The notes beneath the pieces were generated by a model. That model searched no databases. It was not told where the DNA came from and worked only from the letters and a program-made list of their open reading frames with translations. Below, in pieces: positions 43,060 through 52,664 of a stretch of DNA of 64,000 nucleotides (the first letter of the stretch is position 1; the number at the start of each line of letters is the position of its first letter). The translations under genes and the position numbers were made by a program. This stretch comes from Synechococcus sp. CS-1332 (GTDB lineage: Bacteria > Cyanobacteriota > Cyanobacteriia > PCC-6307 > Cyanobiaceae). Where the stretch lies: positions 47,718-111,717 of the forward strand of contig NZ_JAHLYP010000014.1 in assembly GCF_025127995.1 (NCBI RefSeq). Reading direction: 5' to 3'.

Positions 43060-45434
43060 GACCCCTGGCCGAGCCGCCAGCGGCCCCCCAGCAGCTCCAG
43101 CCAGATCAGCACCACCAGCCAGTGGATCAGCACCGGCGGCCAAAGGGAACCGGTGGCCTGGTAGGCGATCACACAGACCACCCCCAGCAGGCTGGCCAGG
43201 AGCAGGAAGCGGCCGTCGTCGAACAGGCGCCGTCCCTGGGGATACCAGAGCCGTCCGGCCAGTGGATGCCAGACCACGAACAGCCCCACGCTCAGGGCCC
43301 CCCAGGCAGCGCTCTCCCATCCGCCCAACCCATCGAGTGGGTGGGGCAGCAGGGCGGCCCGGAACAGGGTTTCTTCGATCAGGGACGGCGTCAGCAGCAG
43401 GATCACCGCCTGGCGCACCAGTACCAGGGGCCGCACCCGTGGCCGTTGCAGCGGCAGGAAGCCTGTCCAGCGCCCCAGCGCCAGGGCCATGGCGGTGTAG
43501 CCCCCCAGCAACAGGGCGACCAGGGCCAGCCCACGGCCGGTGAGCGGTGTGAAGACGGCATCCATCAGGCGGGGGAGGACCACTCCCACCAAGGGGAGTT
43601 GGCCCAGCAGCTGGGTCGGCGCCAGGGGGGCCAGGCGCTGGTCAGCTCCAGGAAGTTGGTTGGTGCGCACCAGATGCAGGCGGTCACCGTGGCGCAGGAA
43701 CACCCCGGCCATCTCGTCATGGGCCCGGCGGGGCAACATGGAACGCCAGCTGAGCACCCCATCCCACAGTCTCCGGCTGGCCTTGAAGCGGTCGGGGCTA
43801 TCGCCTGGACTGTCCATCAGGGAGGCGTTGTGGCGCCAGTCGCCGCGCACCATTCCAAAGGGGGTCAGCAGGGAATCAAGGGCCTGGGCCAGTGAGGCCA
43901 GCCGGGGCAGCTCGCTGCCGTCCAGCTCCCGGCGACGGCGACGCAGTTGGTCGATGGCAATCCAGAGGGCCTGGCTGGAGTCCTGCACGCAGGAGATGGC
44001 CGGGCTGACCAGGGACACCCCGACGCCGTCGCCGCTGCGATAGCGAGCCATCAGCACCTCCGCCTGGATCGCCAGTTCCTCCAGCAGTAGGGGGTCGGTC
44101 CGCACCAGCACGTCGGAGATGGGCCGCGTTCCCAGCCAGCCCCGCTGCAGGTTGCCGGTGTAGGCGCTCCAGTCCTGGCTGCCGGAGACGATGCCGTTGG
44201 GATTGTTGGCGTAGATCTGGTGGTAGCGCAGGTCGAAACGGGGCTGATCCGTAAAGGGATCGATCACCACCCGGGCGTCCCCGAAGGCGAAATGGCCGGT
44301 GACCGTGAAGGCGCTGATCGCTTCACCATCGGGGCCACCGATGCCGCCGAAGTTGTGGATCACCAGGGACCGGTCATCGGGTTGCCATGGGGCGTCTGCG
44401 CCGTCGGGACTCAGACCCACTCGGCTGACATGTCCGCGCCGGGTCTGGCCGTCGCTCCAGTTGACCCGGCTGATCTCGTTCAAGCCGGCGGTGGTGCCGC
44501 TCAGGAGCCGGTCGCTGGCCAGGGACGTGAGCAGGCGGGGCTCCAGGGCCTGGGCGGTGAAGGTCCCGTCGCCATCCGGGGCGCCGTAGAGGTACCAGCC
44601 GTCGGCGCCTGCTGGCGTCGCCAGCAGTCCCTCCGGGTCGAAAAAGCTCCGGCCGTGGCGATCGGGAGGCTGGCGGGGCAGCCGCACGTTCTCGATCGCG
44701 CCGCTGAATCCCTCCTGGCGTCGGTCGTAGTGCTGCACCTGGAAGCGTTCCGGATCCGCAGGATCGCGGGAAAGCAGCCGCACCAGCCCCACCCAGCGGC
44801 CGGTGCTCTGCAGGGGTGGACGGCCGATGCGGAGCATGGGTTCCCCATCCCATTGCTCACGTTCCACCTCCTCAAGCGCCACGGTGATGTCGTCGTGGGG
44901 ATGGGCCCCGGCCAGGGTCTGCAGCGGCCCCACGTCATCGCGACCGTCGAGGCGGGTGGGCACCACATTGCCCTGCTGAGCCGCAAGGCGGGACTCGGCC
45001 CCGAGGCGCACCGGTGTTCGCACTTTCCCCACGAGGGCCCGGAGCCTCGGCGCGTCCTGCCAGCCCAGGCGCAGACGCCGGCCGATCAGGTCCTCCTGGC
45101 CAGCCGGGGCCTGCTCCACCTCCAGCCATACCCAGTCGCCGCTGCCTGTGGCCATCTCCGCCGCTGCCGGAAGGATCAGCCGTCCGAACCACTCGCCATG
45201 GGGCCGGTAGAGGGCCGGATCCGGCCGACGCTCCAGGGGATAGTGCTCTGGACGGTTGAAGGGGGCCCGCCAGGCCAGGTCGTAGCTGGTGGGCGGTGTG
45301 CCGCCAAGCGGGGCCGTCACCGCCCGCCCCAGCGGCAGGGTCAGCAGTGCCATGACGCCGAAGGCCATCAGGCCGGCAAGCCAGTGGCGGCGCTGGCGTG
45401 GACGCCACATCGGCACTGGCCGTTGCAGGGGCAT
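43050..45434 (-). CDS. CPBP-family (CAAX-like) membrane protease with large N-terminal domain
   Basis: 794 residues from ATG 45434 (MPLQRPVPMWRPRQRRH), 7 bases after the rhomboid gene. One N-terminal membrane segment, a large extracytoplasmic part of about 550 residues, then C-terminal membrane segments with the CPBP motifs SLIEETLFRAALLPH (EExxxR), FVVWHPLAG and LIHWLVVLIWLE. Members with the GFSGAIENVRLPRQ-type N-domain are cyanobacterial. Substrates unknown. Its 3' end overlaps ppk2 by 10 bases. Confidence 0.85.
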   Translation of the reverse strand: MPLQRPVPMWRPRQRRHWLAGLMAFGVMALLTLPLGRAVTAPLGGTPPTSYDLAWRAPFNRPEHYPLERRPDPALYRPHGEWFGRLILPAAAEMATGSGDWVWLEVEQAPAGQEDLIGRRLRLGWQDAPRLRALVGKVRTPVRLGAESRLAAQQGNVVPTRLDGRDDVGPLQTLAGAHPHDDITVALEEVEREQWDGEPMLRIGRPPLQSTGRWVGLVRLLSRDPADPERFQVQHYDRRQEGFSGAIENVRLPRQPPDRHGRSFFDPEGLLATPAGADGWYLYGAPDGDGTFTAQALEPRLLTSLASDRLLSGTTAGLNEISRVNWSDGQTRRGHVSRVGLSPDGADAPWQPDDRSLVIHNFGGIGGPDGEAISAFTVTGHFAFGDARVVIDPFTDQPRFDLRYHQIYANNPNGIVSGSQDWSAYTGNLQRGWLGTRPISDVLVRTDPLLLEELAIQAEVLMARYRSGDGVGVSLVSPAISCVQDSSQALWIAIDQLRRRRRELDGSELPRLASLAQALDSLLTPFGMVRGDWRHNASLMDSPGDSPDRFKASRRLWDGVLSWRSMLPRRAHDEMAGVFLRHGDRLHLVRTNQLPGADQRLAPLAPTQLLGQLPLVGVVLPRLMDAVFTPLTGRGLALVALLLGGYTAMALALGRWTGFLPLQRPRVRPLVLVRQAVILLLTPSLIEETLFRAALLPHPLDGLGGWESAAWGALSVGLFVVWHPLAGRLWYPQGRRLFDDGRFLLLASLLGVVCVIAYQATGSLWPPVLIHWLVVLIWLELLGGRWRLGQGSQR

Positions 45435-45441
45435 CAGAGGC

Positions 45442-46023
45442 TTAGGCCCCCCGATCGCGTTGGATCGCCAGAGCAGCCAGAACGCCACCGGCAAAACCGG
45501 AGGCATGGCCGATCCAGCTCACACCTGGGGGACTCAGGAAGGGCAACAGGCTGGGAAGGGCACCTCCGTAGGCGAACAGGGCTGTGAGGGACAACAGAAT
45601 CGAGAGCGGACGCCGCTCCAGCCAGCCGATCAGCAGAAGGTAGCCCAGCAGTCCGTAGATCACCCCGGAAAGGCCGTGGCTGGCCTGGTGCCAGAACAAC
45701 CAGACCGGAATGGCCGTGGCATAGACCCCGAGCCACACGGCTAGGTAGTCGCCCCGGCTTTTGGCCAGCACCAGCCAGGACAGGGGCAGGAACCAGAGGC
45801 TGTTGCTGATCAGGTGCCCGAAGCCTCCGTGGCTGAAGGGGGCGGTGAGGACGCCGAGGAAAGGCCCCCCGGGCACCATCGGCAGATTCCAGCGCCCCCC
45901 GAAGACCAGCTGGTCAACGATCTCCTGAACCCAGGGCACCGCCAGGATCAGCAGGGGCAGCAGGGCCACTCCCTTGAGACGGGACAGGCTGCGGTCGAGC
46001 CGCTGGGCAAGGGTTCCGGCCAT
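45442..46023 (-). CDS. Rhomboid-family intramembrane serine protease
   Basis: 193 residues, six membrane segments. Catalytic Ser in HGLSGVIYGLLGYLL (GxSG) and catalytic His in WIGHASGFAGGVLAAL; the N-terminal SHGGFGHLISNSLWF loop is typical. Cleaves substrates within the membrane. Immediately upstream of the CPBP protease in the same operon. Confidence 0.93.
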   Translation of the reverse strand: MAGTLAQRLDRSLSRLKGVALLPLLILAVPWVQEIVDQLVFGGRWNLPMVPGGPFLGVLTAPFSHGGFGHLISNSLWFLPLSWLVLAKSRGDYLAVWLGVYATAIPVWLFWHQASHGLSGVIYGLLGYLLLIGWLERRPLSILLSLTALFAYGGALPSLLPFLSPPGVSWIGHASGFAGGVLAALAIQRDRGA

Positions 46024-46060
46024 GGCCGCCGATGGGTGGGCAGAGCGTTCCGGGGCTGTC

Positions 46061-47011
46061 CTAGCTCCCCAGCGGGCCGCTCAGCAGCCACCACCACAGC
46101 GGAACCGAGACCAGGGCCAGCCCCGTGCTCCACAACACCAGAGTTGCCACTGCTTCGGCGGCCTCCTGCTGCCCGGCAGCGGCTGCCCCCTCCGGCCCGG
46201 CTCCGGCGGCTTCCGTGAGCAGCAACACCGAGATGGCGGTGGGTGCCGCCGCCTGCAGCACCACCGCATTCCGCAGCAGGGTGGGTAATCCCAGCAGGCT
46301 GGCGAGCAGCAGCATGGCCAGTGGCAGCCCCAGCAGCTTGCCCACCAAGGCCAGCGTCAGCCCCGGTGCCCTGACAGGGCTGGGATGGCGGCTCCTGAGC
46401 ATCAGACCCAGCCGCATCCCAACGATGGACAGGGCCACCAGGACCACCAGGCGTGCCGGCCACCACAGCCACTGGGCCAGCGTGGCGCTCCAGGGGGTCT
46501 GGTACACGAGCACGGCGAGCCCCAGGCCCCGGATGGCCGGGCTGGTGGCCAGGCCCCGCAGCAGCTGGTTGACGCTGCCGGCGTGCCGGTCCACCAGCAG
46601 CGGGCCGAGGCTCCAGGTGATCAGCGTGGCCATCAGATCGAAGGCGATCGTGAAGCCGATGGCCCCAGAGGGGAGCAGGGCCAGGGCCACCGGCAGCCCC
46701 CAATAGCTTGTGTTCCCCACAATGCAGCCCAGCTGCAGGCCGCCGCCGGGGATCTGGCGGCGCAGGGCCGGCAGGCGCAACAGCAGCAGGCCCAGGCCCG
46801 AGGCGGCCGCGGCCATCAGCGCCGCGGTGAGCAGGTTGGGCTGGAAGCCCGCGCGCAGCAGCAGGGCTACCAGCCCGATGGGAATGCCCCAGGAGATCAA
46901 CGGTGGGGCCAGCTTTCCAGGCAGCCCTGGGAAGCGCATCCCGAGCAGCAGCCCAATCCCCAGGGCGGGAACCAGTTCGAGCAGGAACCGCAGCACCAGC
47001 CCTCCTCCCAT
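46061..47011 (-). CDS. AEC-family (auxin efflux carrier type) transporter
   Basis: 316 residues from ATG 47011 (MGGGLVLRFLLELVPALG); ATG 47047 is also in frame. About ten hydrophobic segments. The family-type motif GCIVGNTSYWGLPVALALLP is in the middle, and LQAAAPTAISVLLLTEAAG in the second half. Small-organic-acid exporters of the AEC family share this layout. The insertion AGAGPEGAAAAGQQEAAE is low complexity. Substrate unknown. Confidence 0.85.
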   Translation of the reverse strand: MGGGLVLRFLLELVPALGIGLLLGMRFPGLPGKLAPPLISWGIPIGLVALLLRAGFQPNLLTAALMAAAASGLGLLLLRLPALRRQIPGGGLQLGCIVGNTSYWGLPVALALLPSGAIGFTIAFDLMATLITWSLGPLLVDRHAGSVNQLLRGLATSPAIRGLGLAVLVYQTPWSATLAQWLWWPARLVVLVALSIVGMRLGLMLRSRHPSPVRAPGLTLALVGKLLGLPLAMLLLASLLGLPTLLRNAVVLQAAAPTAISVLLLTEAAGAGPEGAAAAGQQEAAEAVATLVLWSTGLALVSVPLWWWLLSGPLGS

Positions 47012-47093
47012 CCGTGGGGCGCCCCCACGATGACGGCCCCGGGCCACCGGCGCTGCCTAGGGTCGTCGCACTCCCATGGTGTCCAGGCTTCCG

Positions 47094-47897
47094 ATGCAAT
47101 CCCCCATGCGCTCCGGCGCAGACAACGGCTTCAGTGGCCTCTGGCAGCTGATCTTCGCGGCCGCGCTGGGAGGACTGGTGTTGCTGACCCAGACGGTGTT
47201 CATCGTGCCGGCGGGCAGCGTCGCCGTGGTCACCACCCTGGGCAAGGTCACCGGCGCACCGCGCCAGCCGGGGGCCAACTTCAAGGTCCCCCTGGCCCAG
47301 AACACCTCCCTCTTCGATGTGCGCACCCAGGTGCGTCCGGAGCAGTTCTCCACCCTCACCAAGGACCTGCAGGTGATCCAGGCCACCGCCACGGTGAAGT
47401 ACGCCATGAAGCCCGCCGAGGCTGGCCGCATCTACGAAACGATCGCCACCGACGACCAGCAGATCTATCCGCGGGTGATCCAGCCGTCCCTGCTCAAGGC
47501 CCTCAAGTCGGTGTTCTCCCAGTACGAACTGGTGACCATCGCGACCGAGTGGAACTCCATCTCTGAGCTGGTGCAGGAGAAGGTGGCGGAGGAGCTGCGC
47601 AAGTTCGACTACGTGACCGTCCAGGGTCTGGATCTCACGGGCCTGCAGATCGCCGAGGAGTACCGCGCCGCCATTGAACAGAAGCAGATCGCCGAGCAAC
47701 AACTGCTGCGAGCTCAGACGGAGGTGCTGATCGCCGAGCAGGAGGCCAAGCGCTACCAGACCCTCAACTCCAGCCTCGACGACCAGGTCCTCTACAAGCT
47801 GTTCCTGGATAAGTGGGATGGTCAGACGTCGGTGGTGCCCGCCCTGCCAGGAGCGGCGGGGGGCGGCAACCCGGTGATCGTCAACGGTCGCCGCTGA
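47094..47897 (+). CDS. Prohibitin/SPFH-domain membrane protein
   Basis: 267 residues from ATG 47094 (MQSPMRSGADNGFSG); ATG 47106 is an alternative. One N-terminal membrane segment (IFAAALGGLVLLTQTVFIVPAGS), then the SPFH domain (VTTLGKVTGAPRQPGANFKVPL, ALKSVFSQYELVTI) and a C-terminal coiled-coil (EYRAAIEQKQIAEQQLLRAQ, then AEQEAKRYQ). Forms large membrane rings linked to protein quality control. Confidence 0.92.
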   Translation: MQSPMRSGADNGFSGLWQLIFAAALGGLVLLTQTVFIVPAGSVAVVTTLGKVTGAPRQPGANFKVPLAQNTSLFDVRTQVRPEQFSTLTKDLQVIQATATVKYAMKPAEAGRIYETIATDDQQIYPRVIQPSLLKALKSVFSQYELVTIATEWNSISELVQEKVAEELRKFDYVTVQGLDLTGLQIAEEYRAAIEQKQIAEQQLLRAQTEVLIAEQEAKRYQTLNSSLDDQVLYKLFLDKWDGQTSVVPALPGAAGGGNPVIVNGRR

Positions 47898-47908
47898 ACT
47901 GACGGCCC

Positions 47909-48892
47909 ATGGCTCCCGGCATTCTTGATGTGGATCTGCTGGCCTTCGAGCGGGGCAGCCAACGGGCCAGGGACGCCGTGGTGGATGGCGTCAAGCGCAG
48001 TCTGGCCACCGGTTTCGTCTACACCAGCTGCGATCTCCCCGTCGATCTGCTGGATTCGGCCTACGGCCTCCTGCAGCGGTTCTTCGCCCTGGAGATTGAG
48101 GTCAAACGGCGTTTCGGCGCCCCCGGCGCCAGCGGCCAGACCGGCTACACGGACCTGCTGGTGGAGACCGCCGCCGGCAGCGCGCATCCCGACTGGAAGG
48201 AGATGCTGAACTGGTCGGCCCCTCTGCCCCTGGGCCATCCCCTGCGGCGTCGGTTCCCGGAGTTCTATCCCGAACCGATCCTGCCGGAAGCGGTGATACC
48301 GGGCATCACGGCCCTGCTGGCGGAGTTCCACCGGGCGATCGCCGATCTGCAGCGACGCTTTCTGCGGGTGATCGCCCTAGCCATGGGCTGCGCCGAAGAG
48401 TTCTTCGAGGAGATGGTGAGTGAGGCCCCCACCCTCACCCGGGCCCTGCGCTACCCGCCCATGGCCCAGGCCCCGGCGGGGGGCCATCTCTGGGCGGCGG
48501 CCCATGGGGACATCAACCTCATCACCGCCCTGCCGCGAGCCACGGGACCAGGACTGCAGGTGCGTGTGGCCGGGGAATGGCTGGAGGCCACACCGCCGGA
48601 GGGACGGGTGATCATCAACACCGGCTTGATGCTGGAACGTCTCAGCAACGGCCGCATCCCCACCGGCTGGCACCGGGTGGTGGCTCCCGCCGGGGCCTGC
48701 GGTGAGCGCTTCAGCGTCGTCCAGTTCTGCCATGCCAGGCCCTGGACGATCCTGGCGCCCGTGCCGTCCTGCTGCGGGCCCGATCACCCGCAGCGCTTCA
48801 GCGCCATCCGTGCCGCCGATGCCCTTGAGGAGGTGCTGTACCGCATCAACCTGCTGGAGAACGAACCGGTGCCCGGCGGGACAACTGGCTAA
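47909..48892 (+). CDS. 2-oxoglutarate/Fe(II)-dependent oxygenase (isopenicillin-N-synthase type)
   Basis: 327 residues. The iron triad is His/Asp in WAAAHGDINLITALP and the distal His in PTGWHRVVAP; the 2-oxoglutarate-binding Arg-x-Ser is RFSVVQFCH. Substrate unknown. It follows the prohibitin gene by 11 bases. The 3' end overlaps a small convergent gene by 47 bases. Confidence 0.88.
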   Translation: MAPGILDVDLLAFERGSQRARDAVVDGVKRSLATGFVYTSCDLPVDLLDSAYGLLQRFFALEIEVKRRFGAPGASGQTGYTDLLVETAAGSAHPDWKEMLNWSAPLPLGHPLRRRFPEFYPEPILPEAVIPGITALLAEFHRAIADLQRRFLRVIALAMGCAEEFFEEMVSEAPTLTRALRYPPMAQAPAGGHLWAAAHGDINLITALPRATGPGLQVRVAGEWLEATPPEGRVIINTGLMLERLSNGRIPTGWHRVVAPAGACGERFSVVQFCHARPWTILAPVPSCCGPDHPQRFSAIRAADALEEVLYRINLLENEPVPGGTTG

Positions 48893-49145
48893 TCACGAGT
48901 CCACCGTCGCCCATCAGTTCAACGATCCATGGGGCCGGGATCCGCTCGATATCGCCAGTGTCGATGTTCAGCACCCTGGCGAAGTCCGTTGGGGCAGGGC
49001 CGCTGAGGTCGCAGATCCGACCGATGAACCAAGGCTTGCCGGCCATGGCCACCACGGCCAGGTGGCCCGGGCGGGCGTCCCGGAAGCGCTGGGGGTTGGC
49101 CCGCCTGAGGGGGGCCAACGCAGGATCGATCTGACCGGGCGCCAT
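48846..49145 (-). CDS. Hypothetical protein, about 99 aa
   Basis: From ATG 49145 (MAPGQIDPALAPLRRANPQRFRD), alternatively ATG 49163. The sequence RPGHLAVVAMAGKPWFIGRICDLSG and RVLNIDTGDIERIPAPWIVELM looks like a small beta-barrel protein. Family not recognised. Convergent overlap with the oxygenase gene. Confidence 0.65.
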   Translation of the reverse strand: MAPGQIDPALAPLRRANPQRFRDARPGHLAVVAMAGKPWFIGRICDLSGPAPTDFARVLNIDTGDIERIPAPWIVELMGDGGLVISQLSRRAPVRSPAG

Positions 49146-49243
49146 GGCTGAGCTCTGGTACATCCGTACTGTAGCTGCGGCGCGTTGAAGTGCCAGTGGC
49201 GGCTGAATGGCGCATAGGCTGAGCTGGACACGGGGAGAAAGCC

Positions 49244-49501
49244 ATGGGCGAAGGCACCAATGCCATGGGCGAAGGCACCAAGAAAGGTGGTGATCAGGCC
49301 TTCCGCTACGAGCCCGTGGAGCGTTTCGGGGAGGGGCTCACCACGTCCCGCCCCTGGAATCTGGCCGCCCTGGCGGGGGTGGAGCGGCTCAACGGGCGTG
49401 TGGCGATGCTGGGGTTCGTGGCGGCCCTGATTGGCGAGGAGCTCACTGGCAAAGGAGCCCTCGGCCAGCTGGCCCTGATGCTGCGCTGGCTGCTGGGCTG
49501 A
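49244..49501 (+). CDS. hli: High-light-inducible protein (one-helix LHC-like)
   Basis: 85 residues. The chlorophyll-binding helix ERLNGRVAMLGFVAALIGEELTGKG is the Hlip signature (ExxNGRxAMxGF). Protects chlorophyll proteins and photosystem II assembly under stress. The N-terminus contains a 20-base direct repeat (49241-49260 and 49262-49281) that duplicates MGEGT and gives two in-frame ATGs; GGGGAGAA ahead of the first favours it as the start. Confidence 0.93.
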   Translation: MGEGTNAMGEGTKKGGDQAFRYEPVERFGEGLTTSRPWNLAALAGVERLNGRVAMLGFVAALIGEELTGKGALGQLALMLRWLLG

Positions 49502-49656
49502 GGGCCCAATCGCTGGGCGATCGACCGCTGGCCCCTGGCCCGGCGACCCGCTCCTGTTGAAACCCACCACCACAAATGGCACGGGAGTCTCCATGGAAAG
49601 GCTCAATGAAGAGTCCCGTGGTCACACTGGAAGGGAGAAGGACGGCAACGCGATCC

Positions 49657-51798
49657 ATGACGACGGGAGCCAAGAAGCATTCTCTCTACATCTTGATGAT
49701 CAGCATTCATGGCCTGATCCGGGGAGAAGATCTTGAGCTGGGTCGTGATGCTGATACCGGTGGCCAGACCAAATATGTTGTGGAACTGACCAGGGCCCTG
49801 GCTCGCCAGTCAGCCGTTCGTCAAGTGGATCTGGTCACCCGATGCGTCAGGGATGCTGGTGTTTCAACGGATTACGCGACGCCGATGGAGGTGCTGGACC
49901 GCAAGGCACGCCTGATTCGCATCACTGCCGGACCAGACGGCTATATCCCCAAGGAAGAGCTCTGGAGCCATCTCGATACCTTCACCGACGAGCTGTTCGC
50001 CTGGCTCCATCGCCAGCCCAGTCTGCCGGATGTGCTGCATAGCCACTACGCCGACGCCGGCTACGTGGGCGTTCGCCTCTCCCACCTCACGGGGTTGCCC
50101 CTCATCCACACCGGCCACTCCCTCGGTCGGGACAAGGTTCGCCGCCTGCTTGCCCTCGGCTTGTCCGTCGAAGAGATCCAGCAGCGCTACAAGATGTCCG
50201 AGCGGATCAGTGCGGAAGAAGATGTGCTGAACTGCGCCAATCTCGTGATCACCAGCACTCACAATGAGATCGAGGATCAATATGAGCTTTATGACTGCTA
50301 TACACCAGACAAGATGTCGGTCATCCCACCGGGAACCGATCTAAATCAATTCCATCCTCCTGCCTCCAGGGATGAACCTGTCGCGTTTTCCAGCACCCTC
50401 AGCAAGCACCTAAGGGAGCCTGACAAGCCGATGATTCTGGCACTCTCAAGGCCAGATCAACGCAAGAATATCGTTTCACTCCTGGAAGCCTACGGGCAGT
50501 CACAGCATCTCCAGAAGATAGCCAATCTTGTGATTGTGGCAGGCAATCGAAACGATATCCGTGAACTTAATGAGGGCGCTCAGGCTGTCCTGACGGAGCT
50601 TCTTCTTGTCATTGACTGCCACGAGTTGAACGGGCTTGTGGCTTTGCCCAAGCACCATTCCTCCAGTGATGTGGCGGAGATTTATCGGTTGGCAGCCTTT
50701 TCGAAGGGTGTGTTCGTCAATCCTGCCCTCACCGAACCCTTCGGTCTGACCCTGCTTGAAGCGGCGGCCAGTGGACTGCCGCTCGTGGCGACGGAGGTCG
50801 GCGGACCCGTGGACATCATCGGTAATTGCAGAAATGGATTGCTGATTGATCCTCTTGATGAAGCTTCGATCACCAGCGCCTTGCTCCAGATACTGGAAGA
50901 TCAGGCACTTTGGTCGAGGTTTTCGGCCAATGGACTCAAGAATGTCGCCAGGTTCTATTCCTGGGAAGCCCATGCCCAAAGGTATCTTGAGAGATTGCAG
51001 ACTCTGGTATTTCAGCGCCGGGACGTTTCCCGACCGTCACGCCTGTCCAACCCCCCGGCTGTCCAGACTCGAACCTGTGCGATCTTCACCGCTATCGATA
51101 ACACCCTGCTTGGCGATGCTGAAGCTCTTGCCCAGTTTGTGACAGTGATGCGGCAGCAGCATCGCAGGGTCCTCTTTGGCATTGCCACAGGCCGACGCCT
51201 GAACTCAGTTCTCAAGATTCTGAAGGTTCATTCCATCCCGATGCCAGATGTGCTGATCACCAGCCTGGGGACGGAAATCTATACGCCACCCCAACTGACA
51301 ACAGATATCTCCTGGACTTATCACATCGACCATCTGTGGACCCCGCAGGTGATCAAGCGCTACATGGATTCACTGCCGGGACTGACCTTGCAGCCGAAGG
51401 AACATCAGAGCCGTTTCAAGCTGTCCTACTTCTACGACGAGCAACAGGCACCTTCAATGGATGAGATTCTCACGCTGTTGCGTCAGCACGAGCTTTCTGC
51501 CCATACCAGCGTTTCCTTCGGGCACTTCCTTGATTTCATCCCCGCCCGTGCCTCCAAAGGGCAGGCCCTGCGCTATGTCGCCAATAGGTGGAAGATCCCC
51601 CTGGAGCGTGTTCTGGTTAACGGCGAGTCCCGCGGTGATGAGGATATGTTGCGGGGCCAAACCCTGGGCGTGGTGGTGGACAGTCGACACCGTGAGGAAC
51701 TGGCCCAGCTCAGCGAATCCGAACGCGTGTATTTCTCCTCCGCATCCCAAGCCTCCGGTATCCTGGAGGCGATTGAACACTATGACTTTTTCCGCTGA
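49657..51798 (+). CDS. spsA: Sucrose-phosphate synthase (two-domain)
   Basis: 713 residues from ATG 49657 (MTTGAKKHSLYILMISIHG); ATGs at 49576 and 49606 are also in frame. N-terminal GT4 domain: GLIRGEDLELGRDADTGGQTKYVVELTRAL, then NPALTEPFGLTLLEAAASGLPLVAT. The C-terminal domain is HAD-like (CAIFTAIDNTLLGD, TSLGTEIYTPP, VNGESRGDEDM), the SPP-like domain of cyanobacterial SPS. Makes sucrose-6-phosphate from UDP-glucose and fructose-6-phosphate. Overlaps the phosphatase gene by 17 bases. Less GC-rich than flanking DNA. Confidence 0.95.
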   Translation: MTTGAKKHSLYILMISIHGLIRGEDLELGRDADTGGQTKYVVELTRALARQSAVRQVDLVTRCVRDAGVSTDYATPMEVLDRKARLIRITAGPDGYIPKEELWSHLDTFTDELFAWLHRQPSLPDVLHSHYADAGYVGVRLSHLTGLPLIHTGHSLGRDKVRRLLALGLSVEEIQQRYKMSERISAEEDVLNCANLVITSTHNEIEDQYELYDCYTPDKMSVIPPGTDLNQFHPPASRDEPVAFSSTLSKHLREPDKPMILALSRPDQRKNIVSLLEAYGQSQHLQKIANLVIVAGNRNDIRELNEGAQAVLTELLLVIDCHELNGLVALPKHHSSSDVAEIYRLAAFSKGVFVNPALTEPFGLTLLEAAASGLPLVATEVGGPVDIIGNCRNGLLIDPLDEASITSALLQILEDQALWSRFSANGLKNVARFYSWEAHAQRYLERLQTLVFQRRDVSRPSRLSNPPAVQTRTCAIFTAIDNTLLGDAEALAQFVTVMRQQHRRVLFGIATGRRLNSVLKILKVHSIPMPDVLITSLGTEIYTPPQLTTDISWTYHIDHLWTPQVIKRYMDSLPGLTLQPKEHQSRFKLSYFYDEQQAPSMDEILTLLRQHELSAHTSVSFGHFLDFIPARASKGQALRYVANRWKIPLERVLVNGESRGDEDMLRGQTLGVVVDSRHREELAQLSESERVYFSSASQASGILEAIEHYDFFR

Positions 51799-52660
51799 TC
51801 ACCCGGATCTCACGCCAACGTTGAAGCAACGGCTGCTCCTCTGCACGGATCTGGATCGCACCCTTCTCCCCAACGGTGAGGCTCTGGAATCCGAAGGAGC
51901 CCGAGCGATGTTCGCTCGTGTGGTTGCTCAGCAAGGCATTTCTCTGGCCTATGTCAGTGGCCGGCATCTGGCGTTGGTTGAAGAGTCGATTCGGGTGTAT
52001 CGACTTCCGGAACCTGACTGGATCCTTGGGGATGTCGGCAGCTCCATTGTTCAACGAGGCACCCATGGCTGGTCCCTGCTGGACCGATGGTCACGGCACA
52101 TCGCTTCCGATTGGCGGGGGCTCGCAGCAAAAGATCTGGCCGTTCTTCTCTCAGGACTCCAGGGCATGACGTTGCAGCCGGAAGACAGGCAGAACACGCA
52201 TAAGTTGAGTTACTTCGTTTCCCTGGATGTTGATCTGCCGGCCTTGATGCGGGCCATCAACAGCCGGCTGGATGAAGGGGCTCTTGCGGCCAACCTGATC
52301 CACAGCGTGGATGAGCAAGGAGCGATCGGGCTGCTTGACATTCTGCCGCAGCGGGCCAGCAAGCTCCATGCGATCGAATTCCTCATGCGGAAGCAGGGAT
52401 TTAACGCTGACCAGACGTTGTTTGCCGGTGACAGCGGCAATGATCTTTCCGTGCTCACCAGTTCGCTGCCTGCGGTGCTGGTGGCCAATGCCCATCCTGC
52501 TGTGGTCGAGCAGGCTACTGCGGAGGCTAGGCAAAACGGTACGGCGGATCGCTTATATCTCGCCAGAGGTGGGTTTCTGGGCATGAATGGCAACTACAGT
52601 GCGGGCATCCTGGAAGGGATGGGCCACTTCCATGCCGATGTCCTAAGGGGGATGGATTGA
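51782..52660 (+). CDS. spp: Sucrose-phosphate phosphatase (HAD family)
   Basis: 292 residues from ATG 51782 (MTFSADHPDLTPTLKQRLLL). HAD motif I CTDLDRTLLPNGE, motif II LAYVSGRHLALVEESIR, and motif IV FAGDSGNDLSVL; EAR/PE-type cap region KLSYFVSLDVD. Releases phosphate from sucrose-6-phosphate. Second gene of the sucrose cluster, translationally coupled to spsA. Confidence 0.93.
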   Translation: MTFSADHPDLTPTLKQRLLLCTDLDRTLLPNGEALESEGARAMFARVVAQQGISLAYVSGRHLALVEESIRVYRLPEPDWILGDVGSSIVQRGTHGWSLLDRWSRHIASDWRGLAAKDLAVLLSGLQGMTLQPEDRQNTHKLSYFVSLDVDLPALMRAINSRLDEGALAANLIHSVDEQGAIGLLDILPQRASKLHAIEFLMRKQGFNADQTLFAGDSGNDLSVLTSSLPAVLVANAHPAVVEQATAEARQNGTADRLYLARGGFLGMNGNYSAGILEGMGHFHADVLRGMD

Positions 52661-52664
52661 GCTG

